Positions 1 through 7,981 of a stretch of DNA of 64,000 nucleotides are shown piece after piece; the stretch's first letter is position 1; each line of letters starts with the position of its first letter. The DNA is from Acidovorax sp. T1 (GTDB lineage Bacteria > Pseudomonadota > Gammaproteobacteria > Burkholderiales > Burkholderiaceae_C): contig NZ_CP021648.1 of assembly GCF_002176815.1 (NCBI RefSeq), forward strand, positions 2,984,001 to 3,048,000, read 5' to 3'. A program made the translations under genes and the position numbers. The notes beneath the pieces were generated by a model. That model was not told where the DNA came from. It ran no database searches and was given only the letters and a program-made list of their open reading frames with translations.

Positions 1-510
1 TGCGATCTTCATGCCACGCCCGCCGCCACCAAAGGCGGCCTTGATGATGATGGGCAGGCCGTTTTGCTCGGCAAAGGCCAGCACTTCGCTCGCGTCCTTC
101 ACCGGGTCGGGCGTGCCCACCACCAGCGGCGCGCCCACCTGCAGCGCAATCTTGCGCGCCTGCACTTTGTCGCCCAGTTGGGCAATGGTGGTGGGCGATG
201 GGCCAATCCAGGCCAGCCCGGCATCGATGACGGCCTGGGCAAAGCCCTGGTTCTCCGACAGGAATCCGTAGCCGGGGTGCACGGCGTCGGCGCCGCTTTT
301 TTTGGCGATGGCCAGGAGCTTTTCGACGTTGAGGTAGGTGTCTGCTGGGCGGTCGCCATCCAGACCGTAGGCTTCATCGGCCATGCGGGTGTGCAGCGCG
401 TCGATGTCGGCATTGGCGTACACAGCGACGGACTGCACGCCGTAGTCGGCACAGGCGCGGGCGATGCGGACGGCGATCTCGCCGCGATTAGCAATCAGGA
501 CCTTTTTCAT
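1..510 (-). CDS. accC: Biotin carboxylase subunit, N-terminal part
   Basis: Only the first 170 codons lie in the window; the gene continues past its left edge. The protein opens with [19 protein letters not shown], the hallmark of biotin carboxylases, and the ATP-grasp glycine loop FGGGGRGM is reached at the window edge. The family carboxylates biotin on a carrier protein using ATP and bicarbonate. It could be the acetyl-CoA carboxylase subunit. However, it lies just downstream of pxpBC on the same strand, and urea carboxylase combines a biotin carboxylase with PxpB/PxpC-like domains, so a dedicated role in lactam or 5-oxoproline metabolism is possible. The family call is firm; the pathway is inferred. 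Confidence 0.93.
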   Translation of the reverse strand, partial: MKKVLIANRGEIAVRIARACADYGVQSVAVYANADIDALHTRMADEAYGLDGDRPADTYLNVEKLLAIAKKSGADAVHPGYGFLSENQGFAQAVIDAGLAWIGPSPTTIAQLGDKVQARKIALQVGAPLVVGTPDPVKDASEVLAFAEQNGLPIIIKAAFGGGGRGMKIA

Positions 511-538
511 GGATAACTTTCTCTGTGAACTGGCAACG

Positions 539-597
539 CCGTTCGGGCTGAGCTTGTCGAAGCCCTGCGCAGCGCTTCGACTGCGCTCAGTGAACGG
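539..597. repeat. REP-like inverted repeat
   Basis: This intergenic inverted repeat lies between pxpBC and accC. The outer arms are CCGTTC and GAACGG. Inside are GGGCTGAGCTTGTCGAAG and the matching CTTCGACTGCGCTCAG. A single arm of the same family recurs at 15703-15728. Such TTCGGGCTGAGC repeats are widespread in proteobacterial intergenic DNA. A hairpin here could act as an mRNA stabiliser between pxpBC and accC; that role is inferred. Confidence 0.8.
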
Positions 598-625
598 TTT
601 ATGTGAACTCATGTGGCCTCAATCC

Positions 626-2260
626 TCAGAACGCGGCGGGGCGATCCTCAGGCGCCAACTCTGCAAACGGCTGGATCGGGTTGAACCGCAGCCACGCGCC
701 CACAGGGATCTGCCCTGCGCGGTCGAGGTGGTACGGCGCCACGCAGCCGATGACCGGGTAGCCGCCGGTGAGCGGGTGGTCGGCCAAAAACAGCACGGGC
801 TGGCCGCTGGGCGGCACCTGCAGGGCGCCCAATGCCGTACCTTCGCTGGGTAGCTCGCCGGTGATGGCGCGGTCCAGTGGCACCTCGCCTGCCAGGCGCA
901 GGCCCACGCGGTTGGATTGGGGCGTGACCTGCCAGCGCTGCGCTGCAAAGCGGGCGATGGCCTCGGGCGTGAACCAGTCGGTGCGCGGGCCCATCACCAC
1001 GTCCAGCACCACGTCACGCTCCAGCGTGGGCAGGTCGGCGGGCGGCAGCTCGGGCGCGGCCACCACGCAGGTAGCCGGGGCGGGTCGCACGGCCAGCCAG
1101 TCGCCCACGGCCACGGGGGCGGGGCCCACATGGGCCAGGGTGTCGGTGGCGCAGCTGCCCATCACTGGCGCTTCGGCAAAGCCGCCGCGCACGGCCACAT
1201 AGCAGCGCGCGCCTGCGGTGGGTTGGCCCACGGCCAGGGTGTCGCCATCGGCCAGGGCCACGGCCTCGTAACGTTGCGCAGGCCAGCGCTGCCCGGCGGC
1301 CGTGGTCAGCGTCAGCACGGCATCGGCACCGGTGACGGCCACCACGTTCTCGCCCACGCTGCGCAGCTGCAGGCCACCGCCCACGGTCTCCAGCGCAGCC
1401 AGGTGGCTGGGGTTGCCCACCAGGCGGTTGGCGGCCTTGAGGGCGGCCTGGTCCATCGCCCCCGATGCCGACACGCCCTGCCCGGCCTGGCCGTGGCGGC
1501 CCAAGTCCTGGAAGACGGTGAGCAGCCCGGTGGCACGCACCTGCAACCCGGCCTGCCCTGCGGCAAGGCTTGGCTGCGTGCGGCCAGAGGATTCAAGGTC
1601 TTTTTGGCCTGTAGCGCTCTCTGCATAAGCGCTAGCAGCTATTGATTTTGTAGCAATATCCACAAAGCGCACGCGATAGCCTGGCTGCAGCAAGGCGGGC
1701 TGCGCGCGGGCAATGTCCCACATGGCCACGGGGGTGGTGCCAATGATTTGCCACCCGCCAGGGCTGGCCTGCGGGTACACGCCGCTGAAGGTGCCCGCCA
1801 GCCCCACAGAGCCCGCAGGCAGGCGGGTGCGCGGTGTGCTGCGGCGGGGTACGTTCAGGCTGGGGTGGCCGCCGCTCAGGTAGGCAAAGCCGGGCGCAAA
1901 GCCAGTGAAGGCCACGGTGTACTCGCTGCCCGTGTGGCGCTGCACCACTTCATCCGCAGTGATGCCCAGGATCTGCGCCACCTCGGCCAGGTCTTCGCCG
2001 TGGTAGTGCACCGGGATTTCGACCAAGGTATCGCTGCGCTCGGCGCGCTGCGACAGGTCGCGCTGCGCAATGTGCTGCACCAGCACGGCGGCGCTGGTGG
2101 CTGAGGGGCGGTAGCGCACCAGGATGGTCCGCGCAGCGGGGACCAGTTCTTCCACACCGGCCAGCGGGGTGTGCTGCAGCGAGGCCAGCAGCGCCAGGGT
2201 TTCGTCCAGGTCGGCCAGCTCGACGAGCAGCGAATTGAGGGTGACGGGCAAGAAACGCAT
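626..2260 (-). CDS. pxpBC: 5-oxoprolinase subunits B and C fused
   Basis: This 544-residue protein joins the two small 5-oxoprolinase subunits, which are separate proteins in E. coli. The PxpB (KipI/AHS1) part spans about residues 1-200 and contains GFAPGFAYLSG. The PxpC (KipA/AHS2) part spans about 235-544 and begins near VFQDLGRHGQAGQG. With PxpA they perform ATP-dependent ring opening of 5-oxoproline to glutamate. The linker at about residues 201-223 is encoded by a copy of the dispersed repeat and contains SIAASAYAESATGQ, so a mobile element is translated inside the enzyme. The gene starts 7 bases after the pxpA stop and is presumably cotranscribed with it. A biotin-dependent amidolyase role is an alternative because accC follows. 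Confidence 0.92.
   Translation of the reverse strand: MRFLPVTLNSLLVELADLDETLALLASLQHTPLAGVEELVPAARTILVRYRPSATSAAVLVQHIAQRDLSQRAERSDTLVEIPVHYHGEDLAEVAQILGITADEVVQRHTGSEYTVAFTGFAPGFAYLSGGHPSLNVPRRSTPRTRLPAGSVGLAGTFSGVYPQASPGGWQIIGTTPVAMWDIARAQPALLQPGYRVRFVDIATKSIAASAYAESATGQKDLESSGRTQPSLAAGQAGLQVRATGLLTVFQDLGRHGQAGQGVSASGAMDQAALKAANRLVGNPSHLAALETVGGGLQLRSVGENVVAVTGADAVLTLTTAAGQRWPAQRYEAVALADGDTLAVGQPTAGARCYVAVRGGFAEAPVMGSCATDTLAHVGPAPVAVGDWLAVRPAPATCVVAAPELPPADLPTLERDVVLDVVMGPRTDWFTPEAIARFAAQRWQVTPQSNRVGLRLAGEVPLDRAITGELPSEGTALGALQVPPSGQPVLFLADHPLTGGYPVIGCVAPYHLDRAGQIPVGAWLRFNPIQPFAELAPEDRPAAF
1591..1658 (+). repeat. Dispersed palindromic element inside pxpBC
   Basis: Copy of the element recurring across the window: GGCCTGTAGCGCTC, then ATAAGCGCTAGCAGCTATTG. 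It falls exactly in the PxpB-PxpC linker. Read on the minus strand, it keeps the frame open and encodes the same peptide theme (IAA..AY..SATGQ) as the copy inside fdsA. Confidence 0.88.
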
Positions 2261-2266
2261 GCCGAC

Positions 2267-3052
2267 TTACCCCTGGGCCGCGGCCATGAATGAGGCCATG
2301 AACGAAGCGATCTTGATGCCATCGGCCTCAAAGCGCTTGCGCAACTCACGGGCAATGCCCACGGCATCGGGGCTGTCGCCGTGCACGCAGATCGAATCGG
2401 CCTCGATGCGCACGGTGCTGCCGTCAATGGCTTCGACCACACCCTCGCGCACCAGGCGCACCATGCGCTGGGCAATCACTGCAGGGTCGTGCAGCACGGC
2501 GCCTTTTTCGCGGCGCGACACCAGCGCGCCCAGCGGGGTGTAGGCACGGTCGGCAAAGGCTTCGGACACCACGCGCAGGCCCGCATCGCGGGCCCACTGC
2601 ACCAGGGGCGATCCGGCCAGGGCCACCAGCGTTAACTGCGGGTTGATGGCGCGAAGGGCGGTGATCACGTCCTTGGCCTGGCGGGCATCTTGGGCAATGG
2701 TGTTATACAGCGCGCCGTGCGGCTTGACGTAGCGCACCGCAGTGCCCGCAGCCGCCGCCAGCCCTTGCAGGGCACCAATCTGGTAGATCACATCGGCCAC
2801 CAGCTCGGCGCTGGAGATGTCCATGCTGCGACGGCCAAAGCCCTTGAGATCTGGGTAGGCCACGTGGGCGCCCACCACCACGCCGCGCGCTGCGGCGGCG
2901 CGCAGGGTTTGCAATATGCCGACAGGGTCGCCCGCATGAAAGCCGCAGGCCACATTGGCGCTGCTGACAATCTCCAGCATCGCGGCGTCATCGCCCATCG
3001 TCCAGGCGCCCAGACTTTCGCCCAGGTCGCTGTTGAGGTCCATTGTTGTCAT
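2267..3052 (-). CDS. pxpA: 5-oxoprolinase subunit A (LamB/YcsF family)
   Basis: The 261-residue protein begins [15 protein letters not shown] and continues with [12 protein letters not shown], the signature of the LamB/YcsF (PxpA) family, whose usual length is about 250 residues. PxpA works with PxpB and PxpC to convert 5-oxoproline to glutamate with ATP hydrolysis in the cytoplasm. It is followed 6 bases later by pxpBC and preceded by pcp, which releases pyroglutamate from peptides, so the pathway reads in gene order. An internal ATG three codons in (position 3043) is an equally plausible start. Confidence 0.94.
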   Translation of the reverse strand: MTTMDLNSDLGESLGAWTMGDDAAMLEIVSSANVACGFHAGDPVGILQTLRAAAARGVVVGAHVAYPDLKGFGRRSMDISSAELVADVIYQIGALQGLAAAAGTAVRYVKPHGALYNTIAQDARQAKDVITALRAINPQLTLVALAGSPLVQWARDAGLRVVSEAFADRAYTPLGALVSRREKGAVLHDPAVIAQRMVRLVREGVVEAIDGSTVRIEADSICVHGDSPDAVGIARELRKRFEADGIKIASFMASFMAAAQG

Positions 3053-3123
3053 CGTGTTCTCCAGGTGCTGGCGCGTGCAAGGTGCGCGCGGCCAGCGTCA
3101 TCAATCAGCGGGGTGCGCCAGGC

Positions 3124-3861
3124 TCAGTGCAGCGCGCCGCCCACTTCGCGCACATCGGCCTGCACGGCCAGCGCGGTTTCGATGGCCACTTGCAAGCCGC
3201 GTACCTGCGTAGCCAAGGCCATGCTGGGCATGCCGGGGTGCAATGCCGCCAGTTCGGGCAAGGTAGGCACATGAATAAAGCCCCCGCGCACCGCGCCGGA
3301 GCCCGCCGCACCACCCGCTGCAGTACCCGGTGCTGCCCCCGATATCGCCCCTGATGCGCCACCCGCCCGCGTAGCCAGGTGGTGCATCAGCGCATAGAAG
3401 ATGTGGTTGCACACAAAGGTGCCCGCCGTGTTGGACACCGCAGCGGGCACACCCTGGGCCCGCATGTCGCGCACCATGGCCTTGACGGGCAAGGTGGAGA
3501 AGTACGCGACCGGGCCATCGGCGTGCACCGCCGTGTCCACCGGCTGGCGCCCAGCGTTGTCGGGGATGCGGGCGTCGTCCACGTTGATGGCCACGCGCTC
3601 GGGGGTGATCTCGGTGCGCCCACCGGCCAGGCCCAGGCAGATCACCAGCGTGGGCTGCCACTGCGCAACCGCCTGCTCCAGGCGGGCAATGGCATCGCCA
3701 AAGACGCAGGGCAGCTGCACTGCGCGCACGGTGCAGGCACCACCGGCGGATGCTGGTGTGGCTGGCTGCCAGCCGTCCAGCGCGCGGGCCACTTCCCACG
3801 AGGGGTTGAGCGGGTCTTTGTCAAACGGCTCAAAGCCGGTGAGCAGCACGTTCTGCGTCAT
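3124..3861 (-). CDS. pcp: Pyroglutamyl-peptidase I
   Basis: This C15-family cysteine peptidase removes N-terminal pyroglutamate from peptides and so supplies the substrate of the downstream PxpABC. The start LLTGFEPFD is typical. The catalytic triad is visible as Glu88 in TPERVAIN, Cys151 in TFVCNHIFY and His197 in GFIHVP. The length is 245 residues against about 215 in the family. The excess is a glycine/alanine-rich insertion at about residues 166-192, between the catalytic Cys and His. It lies in the same orientation between DUF979 and pxpA with short gaps, consistent with one operon. Confidence 0.95.
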   Translation of the reverse strand: MTQNVLLTGFEPFDKDPLNPSWEVARALDGWQPATPASAGGACTVRAVQLPCVFGDAIARLEQAVAQWQPTLVICLGLAGGRTEITPERVAINVDDARIPDNAGRQPVDTAVHADGPVAYFSTLPVKAMVRDMRAQGVPAAVSNTAGTFVCNHIFYALMHHLATRAGGASGAISGAAPGTAAGGAAGSGAVRGGFIHVPTLPELAALHPGMPSMALATQVRGLQVAIETALAVQADVREVGGALH

Positions 3862-3886
3862 GGCGTTTCCTTGGGGTTCATTGAGG

Positions 3887-4843
3887 TTAGCGGAACATCA
3901 GGAAGTACAGCAAAAACACGTTGACCGTGAGCAACACCAGGGCCGTGGGCACCTGGGCACGGATGACGGCGTTCTTGTCTGGCAGTTCCAGCAGCGCGGC
4001 GGGCACGATGTTGAAGTTGGCCGCCATGGGCGTCAGCAGTGTGCCGCAATAGCCCGACAGCATGCCAATGGCCGCCATCACTGCGGGGTCACCGTGGTAC
4101 ACGCCCACCAGCACGGGCACGCCCACGCCGCCCGTCATCACCGGGAAAGCGGCAAAGCCGTTGCCCATGATGATGGTGAACAGCGCCATGCCAATCACAT
4201 ACACGGCCACGGCCACAAAGCGCAGGTCCATGTTGATGTAGGTGGTGGTGACATAGGCCACGGCCTTGCCCACACCCGCGTCCGAGAAGACGAGACCCAG
4301 CATGCCCAGCATTTGCGGCAGCACCAGGGCCCAGCCCAGGGCATCGGTCAGGCGGCGCGATTCGCGCATGCCCTGTGCGGGGGTTTCACGCGTCAGCCAG
4401 CACACCAGCGCCAGCGACAGCACGCAGCCCACGCCCAGGCTCACCAGCGTGGTGTTCTTGGGGTCCAGCAGCGGCACGCCGCCCACCGACAGGTGCTTGG
4501 CCGACAAGGTGCCGATCATGGTGACCAGCGGAATCGCCAGGGCCGGAGCAAACAGCTTGTTGCCCAGGCGCTTGGCGCTGGCCGCGTACTCGGCCACGCT
4601 GGGGCTTTTGTGCTGGCCACCGGCCACGCCGCCAAAGCCCGCAATCAATGCCATGGCCACGGCGCCCACGCCCACCCACAGCGGGGGCAACCGGTCGCCC
4701 ACCAGGAACACCAGGGCATACAGGCCCCAGAACAAGCCGCTGCTCACGCGCTTGGGGTTGCTGCTGTCGGTGAATGTGGCGATGGACGTGAAGGCCAGCA
4801 CGGCACCCACCAGGTAGTACAGGTATTGGATAGAGAGAATCAT
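3887..4843 (-). CDS. DUF979 family membrane protein
   Basis: This 318-residue, strongly hydrophobic protein has about nine predicted membrane segments and begins [17 protein letters not shown]. It matches the DUF979 family, which is almost always paired with DUF969, encoded just upstream. The pair sits at the head of a pyroglutamate operon. The reasonable inference is a two-component permease for 5-oxoproline or pyroglutamyl peptides, but no transport function is shown by the sequence. The gap to pcp is 25 bases and to the DUF969 gene 11 bases. Confidence 0.85.
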   Translation of the reverse strand: MILSIQYLYYLVGAVLAFTSIATFTDSSNPKRVSSGLFWGLYALVFLVGDRLPPLWVGVGAVAMALIAGFGGVAGGQHKSPSVAEYAASAKRLGNKLFAPALAIPLVTMIGTLSAKHLSVGGVPLLDPKNTTLVSLGVGCVLSLALVCWLTRETPAQGMRESRRLTDALGWALVLPQMLGMLGLVFSDAGVGKAVAYVTTTYINMDLRFVAVAVYVIGMALFTIIMGNGFAAFPVMTGGVGVPVLVGVYHGDPAVMAAIGMLSGYCGTLLTPMAANFNIVPAALLELPDKNAVIRAQVPTALVLLTVNVFLLYFLMFR

Positions 4844-4854
4844 TGCGGCGCTCC

Positions 4855-5595
4855 TCAGGCAGCTTTGTTGGAAGAAGCTGCAGAGGCGGACAAGGGCTCG
4901 ATGCCCTCGGCCTTCAGCTCACGGGCCAGCACGCCGTCCAGGCGGTACAGGCGCCAGGCGTGGATCAGGAACGCACAGACCGCCGTGGGGATGCCCCAGA
5001 ACGCAACGTGCAGTGGCTCCACATCAATGCCCGCTTCGTGCAGGAAGGTGGTCATCAGCACGATGGCGCCAAAAGCCACGAAGATGTCTTCGCCAAAGAA
5101 CAGGCCCACGTTGTCCGTCGCGGCCGAGAAGGCGCGCAGCTTGTGGCGAATGCGCTCTGGCAGCGTGCCGTAGCGCGCCTCGGTGGCGCCTTCGGCCATG
5201 GGCGCCAGCAGCGGGCGCACCATTTGCGGGTGGCCACCCAGGCTGGTCAGGCCAATGGCAGCGGTGAGCTGGCGCGCAGCCAGGTACACGATGAGCAGGC
5301 GGCCTGCGGTGGCCGATTGGATGGAGCTGATCCAGTTTTGCGCATGCTGGCGCAGGCCATGGCGCTCGAGCAGGCCAATCACCGCCAGGGGCAGCAAGAT
5401 GATGAGCGGCAGGTTGCGCGTCTTGATGAAACCTGTGCCGATGGTGGCGAGGATTTTGTCGATGGGAAACCCGGCTGCCAGGGCGGTGCCCACGGCCGTG
5501 ACGATCACGACCAGCATGGGGTTAAACCGCAGGACAAAGCCCACGATGATGATGGCCACCCCGATGAGCGGCCACAGATTGACGTCACTAAGCAT
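4855..5595 (-). CDS. DUF969 family membrane protein
   Basis: This is a 246-residue membrane protein with hydrophobic segments throughout, beginning MLSDVNLWPLIGVAIIIVG. It belongs to the DUF969 family, the usual partner of DUF979. It is the first gene of the minus-strand run that continues through pcp, pxpA and pxpBC. The region just upstream carries a large palindrome and a divergent GntR gene, so the transport pair is probably the most tightly regulated part of the operon. Function as a 5-oxoproline transporter is inferred from context alone. Confidence 0.85.
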   Translation of the reverse strand: MLSDVNLWPLIGVAIIIVGFVLRFNPMLVVIVTAVGTALAAGFPIDKILATIGTGFIKTRNLPLIILLPLAVIGLLERHGLRQHAQNWISSIQSATAGRLLIVYLAARQLTAAIGLTSLGGHPQMVRPLLAPMAEGATEARYGTLPERIRHKLRAFSAATDNVGLFFGEDIFVAFGAIVLMTTFLHEAGIDVEPLHVAFWGIPTAVCAFLIHAWRLYRLDGVLARELKAEGIEPLSASAASSNKAA

Positions 5596-5997
5596 GTTGA
5601 TCCTTCATTGAGCACACAAACACGACGCACAGCCACGCGCCCCTGAACCAGGGCACAGGCACCGCTGCGCGCGCCTTTCCTCTGCCGCTGCGTGCAGACC
5701 CCAAAGTCCCGAACACGAAGCCAGCCACCTCTCGCCATGCAACTTGCATGCCACATCAAAGAACAAAACATGCACCATTGAGTGGCAATCAAATATTTTT
5801 TGTAGAACAAAAATATTTGATTGTTTTACGATTTGTCGATTTTGCCCAACAAAGAGGCGCCTTCACACTACGTAGAAACCCTCGATTTCTGCCACTCCAA
5901 AGTGGTCTTTTGGCGGCGCAGTCCCTGCGTCGCGCTCCCTCTGGGATGGGCGGGTGATGTGCGGTGGGATGGGCGTCTTTCCCCTTACCATCCGGGC
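5596..5997. other. Divergent intergenic region of the pyroglutamate operon
   Basis: About 400 bases separate the DUF969 gene (leftward) and the GntR gene (rightward). The DUF969-proximal half is ordinary GC-rich DNA without a convincing gene. The middle, about 5757-5840, is markedly AT-rich and contains the palindrome annotated separately. It is the likely site of both divergent promoters. The GntR-proximal part, about 5850-5997, shows no further structure I can support. Confidence 0.6.
5786..5823. promoter_or_regulatory. AT-rich palindrome, probable GntR operator
   Basis: Near-perfect inverted repeat: left arm CAATCAAATATTTTTTGT (5786-5803), spacer AGA, right arm ACAAAAATATTTGATTG (5807-5823). 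Only one T breaks the symmetry. The centre TTGTAGAACAA is itself a perfect dyad of the TTGT-N3-ACAA type bound by many FadR/FCD-type GntR proteins. Such a gene starts 175 bases away. Low GC in a high-GC genome supports a regulatory role for both flanking genes. Confidence 0.7.
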
Positions 5998-6675
5998 ATG
6001 AAGTCAGAACTGAGCAATTTTCAAACACTGAATGACCGCATGGCGGAGCTGATCCGCCAGAAGATCGTGCACGGGGAGTTCACGCCGGGCCAGCGCCTGT
6101 CTGAGGCGGCCCTGAGCGAGAGCCTGGAGATATCGCGCAACACCCTGCGCGAGGTGTTCCGCCTGCTGACCAAGGAGGGGCTGCTCAAGCACGAGCCTAA
6201 CCGGGGCGTGTTTGTGGCCATCCCCAGCATCGCATCCATCATCGACATCTACCGCGTGCGCCGGTTGATTGAATGCCAGGCCCTGGCCCAGGCCTACCCC
6301 CGCCACCCCGCAAAAAAGCACCTGCGCGACGCCGTGGAAATGGCCCTGCGCTGCCGCGATGCAGACGACTGGCAGGGCGTGGGCACGGCCAACATGGAGT
6401 TCCACATGGCCATTGTGGAGCTGGCCGACAGCGAGCGCCTGAACGTGATGTTCTCGCACCTGCTGGCCGAGCTGCGGCTGGCCTTTGGGCTGCTCAACGA
6501 CCCGGAATTTCTGCACATGCCTTATGTGGAGATGAACGTGAATATCCTGGAACTGTTCGAGGCAGGCAAGCTGCAAGAGGCGTCTGCCGCGCTCAACGAG
6601 TACCTGGTGCATTCCGAGCGCATCGTGCTGGCGGTGTACGCACGGCGGATTTCGGATGGCGGGCAGTCCAGGTAA
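5998..6675 (+). CDS. GntR family regulator with FCD ligand domain
   Basis: This 225-residue regulator starts MKSELSNFQTLNDRM. Residues about 10-75 form the GntR winged helix (GQRLSEAALSESLEISRNTLRE). The rest is an all-helical FCD effector domain containing FHMAIVELADS. The ATG at 5998 was chosen because the DNA-binding domain begins just after it; the frame stays open further upstream without homology. It is divergent from the DUF969-DUF979-pcp-pxp operon, with the palindrome at 5786-5823 between them. It therefore probably represses or tunes that operon in response to 5-oxoproline or a related acid; the ligand is a guess. Confidence 0.92.
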   Translation: MKSELSNFQTLNDRMAELIRQKIVHGEFTPGQRLSEAALSESLEISRNTLREVFRLLTKEGLLKHEPNRGVFVAIPSIASIIDIYRVRRLIECQALAQAYPRHPAKKHLRDAVEMALRCRDADDWQGVGTANMEFHMAIVELADSERLNVMFSHLLAELRLAFGLLNDPEFLHMPYVEMNVNILELFEAGKLQEASAALNEYLVHSERIVLAVYARRISDGGQSR

Positions 6676-6910
6676 GCAGACTCCCGGCGCAACAGCTGCG
6701 CACGCACCACCCGACCATCGCCCCATGCCTGCCCGCCGATGTGCGGGCCGTCAATGCATCTATTTTGAAAAGACCGCCGACCGCAACTGGCTTGTGGCCC
6801 TGCACCAGGACGTGAGCATCCCTGCGGCCCAACGGGTTTCAGCGCCCGGCTGGCAAGGCAGGACTGCAAAGGAAAGCTGCCAGGGCGATTTCAAGCCCAA
6901 ACCCATCCAT

Positions 6911-7981
6911 TCACCCCTCAAACTGCGGATGCAACTGCCGGATGCGGTTCATGGCCATGGCAGCTGCAGCCGTGCGGGTCTCCACGCCCAGCTTGGCAAA
7001 CACACGCTCCAGGTGCTTCTTCACCGTGGCGGGGCTGGCGCCCAGGATGTCGCCAATGTCGCGGTTGATCTTGCCCTTGACCACCCAGTACAGCACCTCG
7101 GCCTCGCGCGCGGTGAGCTTGAAGGACAGACTCATGGATTCGATGATCTTGGCGTCCGACACCTCGCGCATCACGATGAGCCAGTCGCCACCGCCTGCGC
7201 TGTCACCCGCCTGCTGGTGCAGGCGGAAGGTGAGCCTGCGGGCGCCCTGCTCTACCGCCAGGCGCGGCGGCTCGGCCAGCGATGCGGCCAGCAGCTCGGC
7301 GGCGTTGTCGGCCAGCACATGGCGGCGCAGCCAGGCCTGCACGGGCTCGGGCGCCCATTGACCAAAGGCGGTGGGCACACCATCGGGGCCCACCTCGCCA
7401 AAGTAGCTTTGCAGCAGCTCGCGCGCCAGCGGGGTCTGCCACACGATGCGGCCGTCCACTGCGCGCACGGTGATGCTGGCGTAGCCAAAGGCGTCGAGTG
7501 CGTTGCGCGCCTCGCGGGCCTGGCGGGCGTCCTGCCGGGCCTTGCGGGCGGCGCCCAGGTGCACCTGCATGCGGGCCATCACCTCGCGCGGCTTGATGGG
7601 CTTGGTGACGTAGTCGATGCCCCCGGCTTCCAGCGCAGCCACCAGGTGCTCGGTTTCGGTGAGGCCCGTCATGAAGATGATGGGGATGTGCGCGGTGGCA
7701 GGCGATGCCTTCAGGCGCCTTGCGACCTCGAAGCCGTCCATGCCGGGCATCATGGCGTCGAGCAGCACGATGTCGGGCAGTGCCTGCGCAGCGCGCTGCA
7801 ACGCGGCCTCGCCATGCGTGGCGACCAGCACCGTGTAACCCGATTCGTCGAGCGCGTCGTGCAGCACGGCAAGGTTGTCGGGCACGTCGTCCACGATGAG
7901 CACCACGTCGCTGTCGGCGCGATCCAGCGCCGCAGCGGGCGCTGCAGGCGCCGGGAAAGAAGGTGGCTTGGCAGTGGTCAT
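6911..7981 (-). CDS. LuxR-type response regulator with a PAS-like middle region
   Basis: This 356-residue response regulator has a receiver domain at about residues 25-145 with the phosphoacceptor Asp in VLLDAMMPG. A middle region of about 130 residues resembles a PAS fold (ITVRAVDGRIVWQT). A C-terminal LuxR helix-turn-helix reads LTAREAEVLYWVVKGK...VKKHLERVFAKLGV. Its ATG overlaps the kinase stop codon (TGATG), so the two are translationally coupled. A GTG one codon earlier is an alternative start. It is the output protein for the transporter-linked kinase encoded immediately upstream. The neighbouring, divergent urease genes are candidate targets. Confidence 0.93.
   Translation of the reverse strand: MTTAKPPSFPAPAAPAAALDRADSDVVLIVDDVPDNLAVLHDALDESGYTVLVATHGEAALQRAAQALPDIVLLDAMMPGMDGFEVARRLKASPATAHIPIIFMTGLTETEHLVAALEAGGIDYVTKPIKPREVMARMQVHLGAARKARQDARQAREARNALDAFGYASITVRAVDGRIVWQTPLARELLQSYFGEVGPDGVPTAFGQWAPEPVQAWLRRHVLADNAAELLAASLAEPPRLAVEQGARRLTFRLHQQAGDSAGGGDWLIVMREVSDAKIIESMSLSFKLTAREAEVLYWVVKGKINRDIGDILGASPATVKKHLERVFAKLGVETRTAAAAMAMNRIRQLHPQFEG

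Noticed and set aside
3401..5173. Long open frame on the plus strand opposite the DUF979, DUF969 and pcp genes.
   Set aside because: The composition is His/Gln/Arg-rich, as expected for the antisense of GC-rich genes, and no family motif is visible; the minus-strand genes explain the region.
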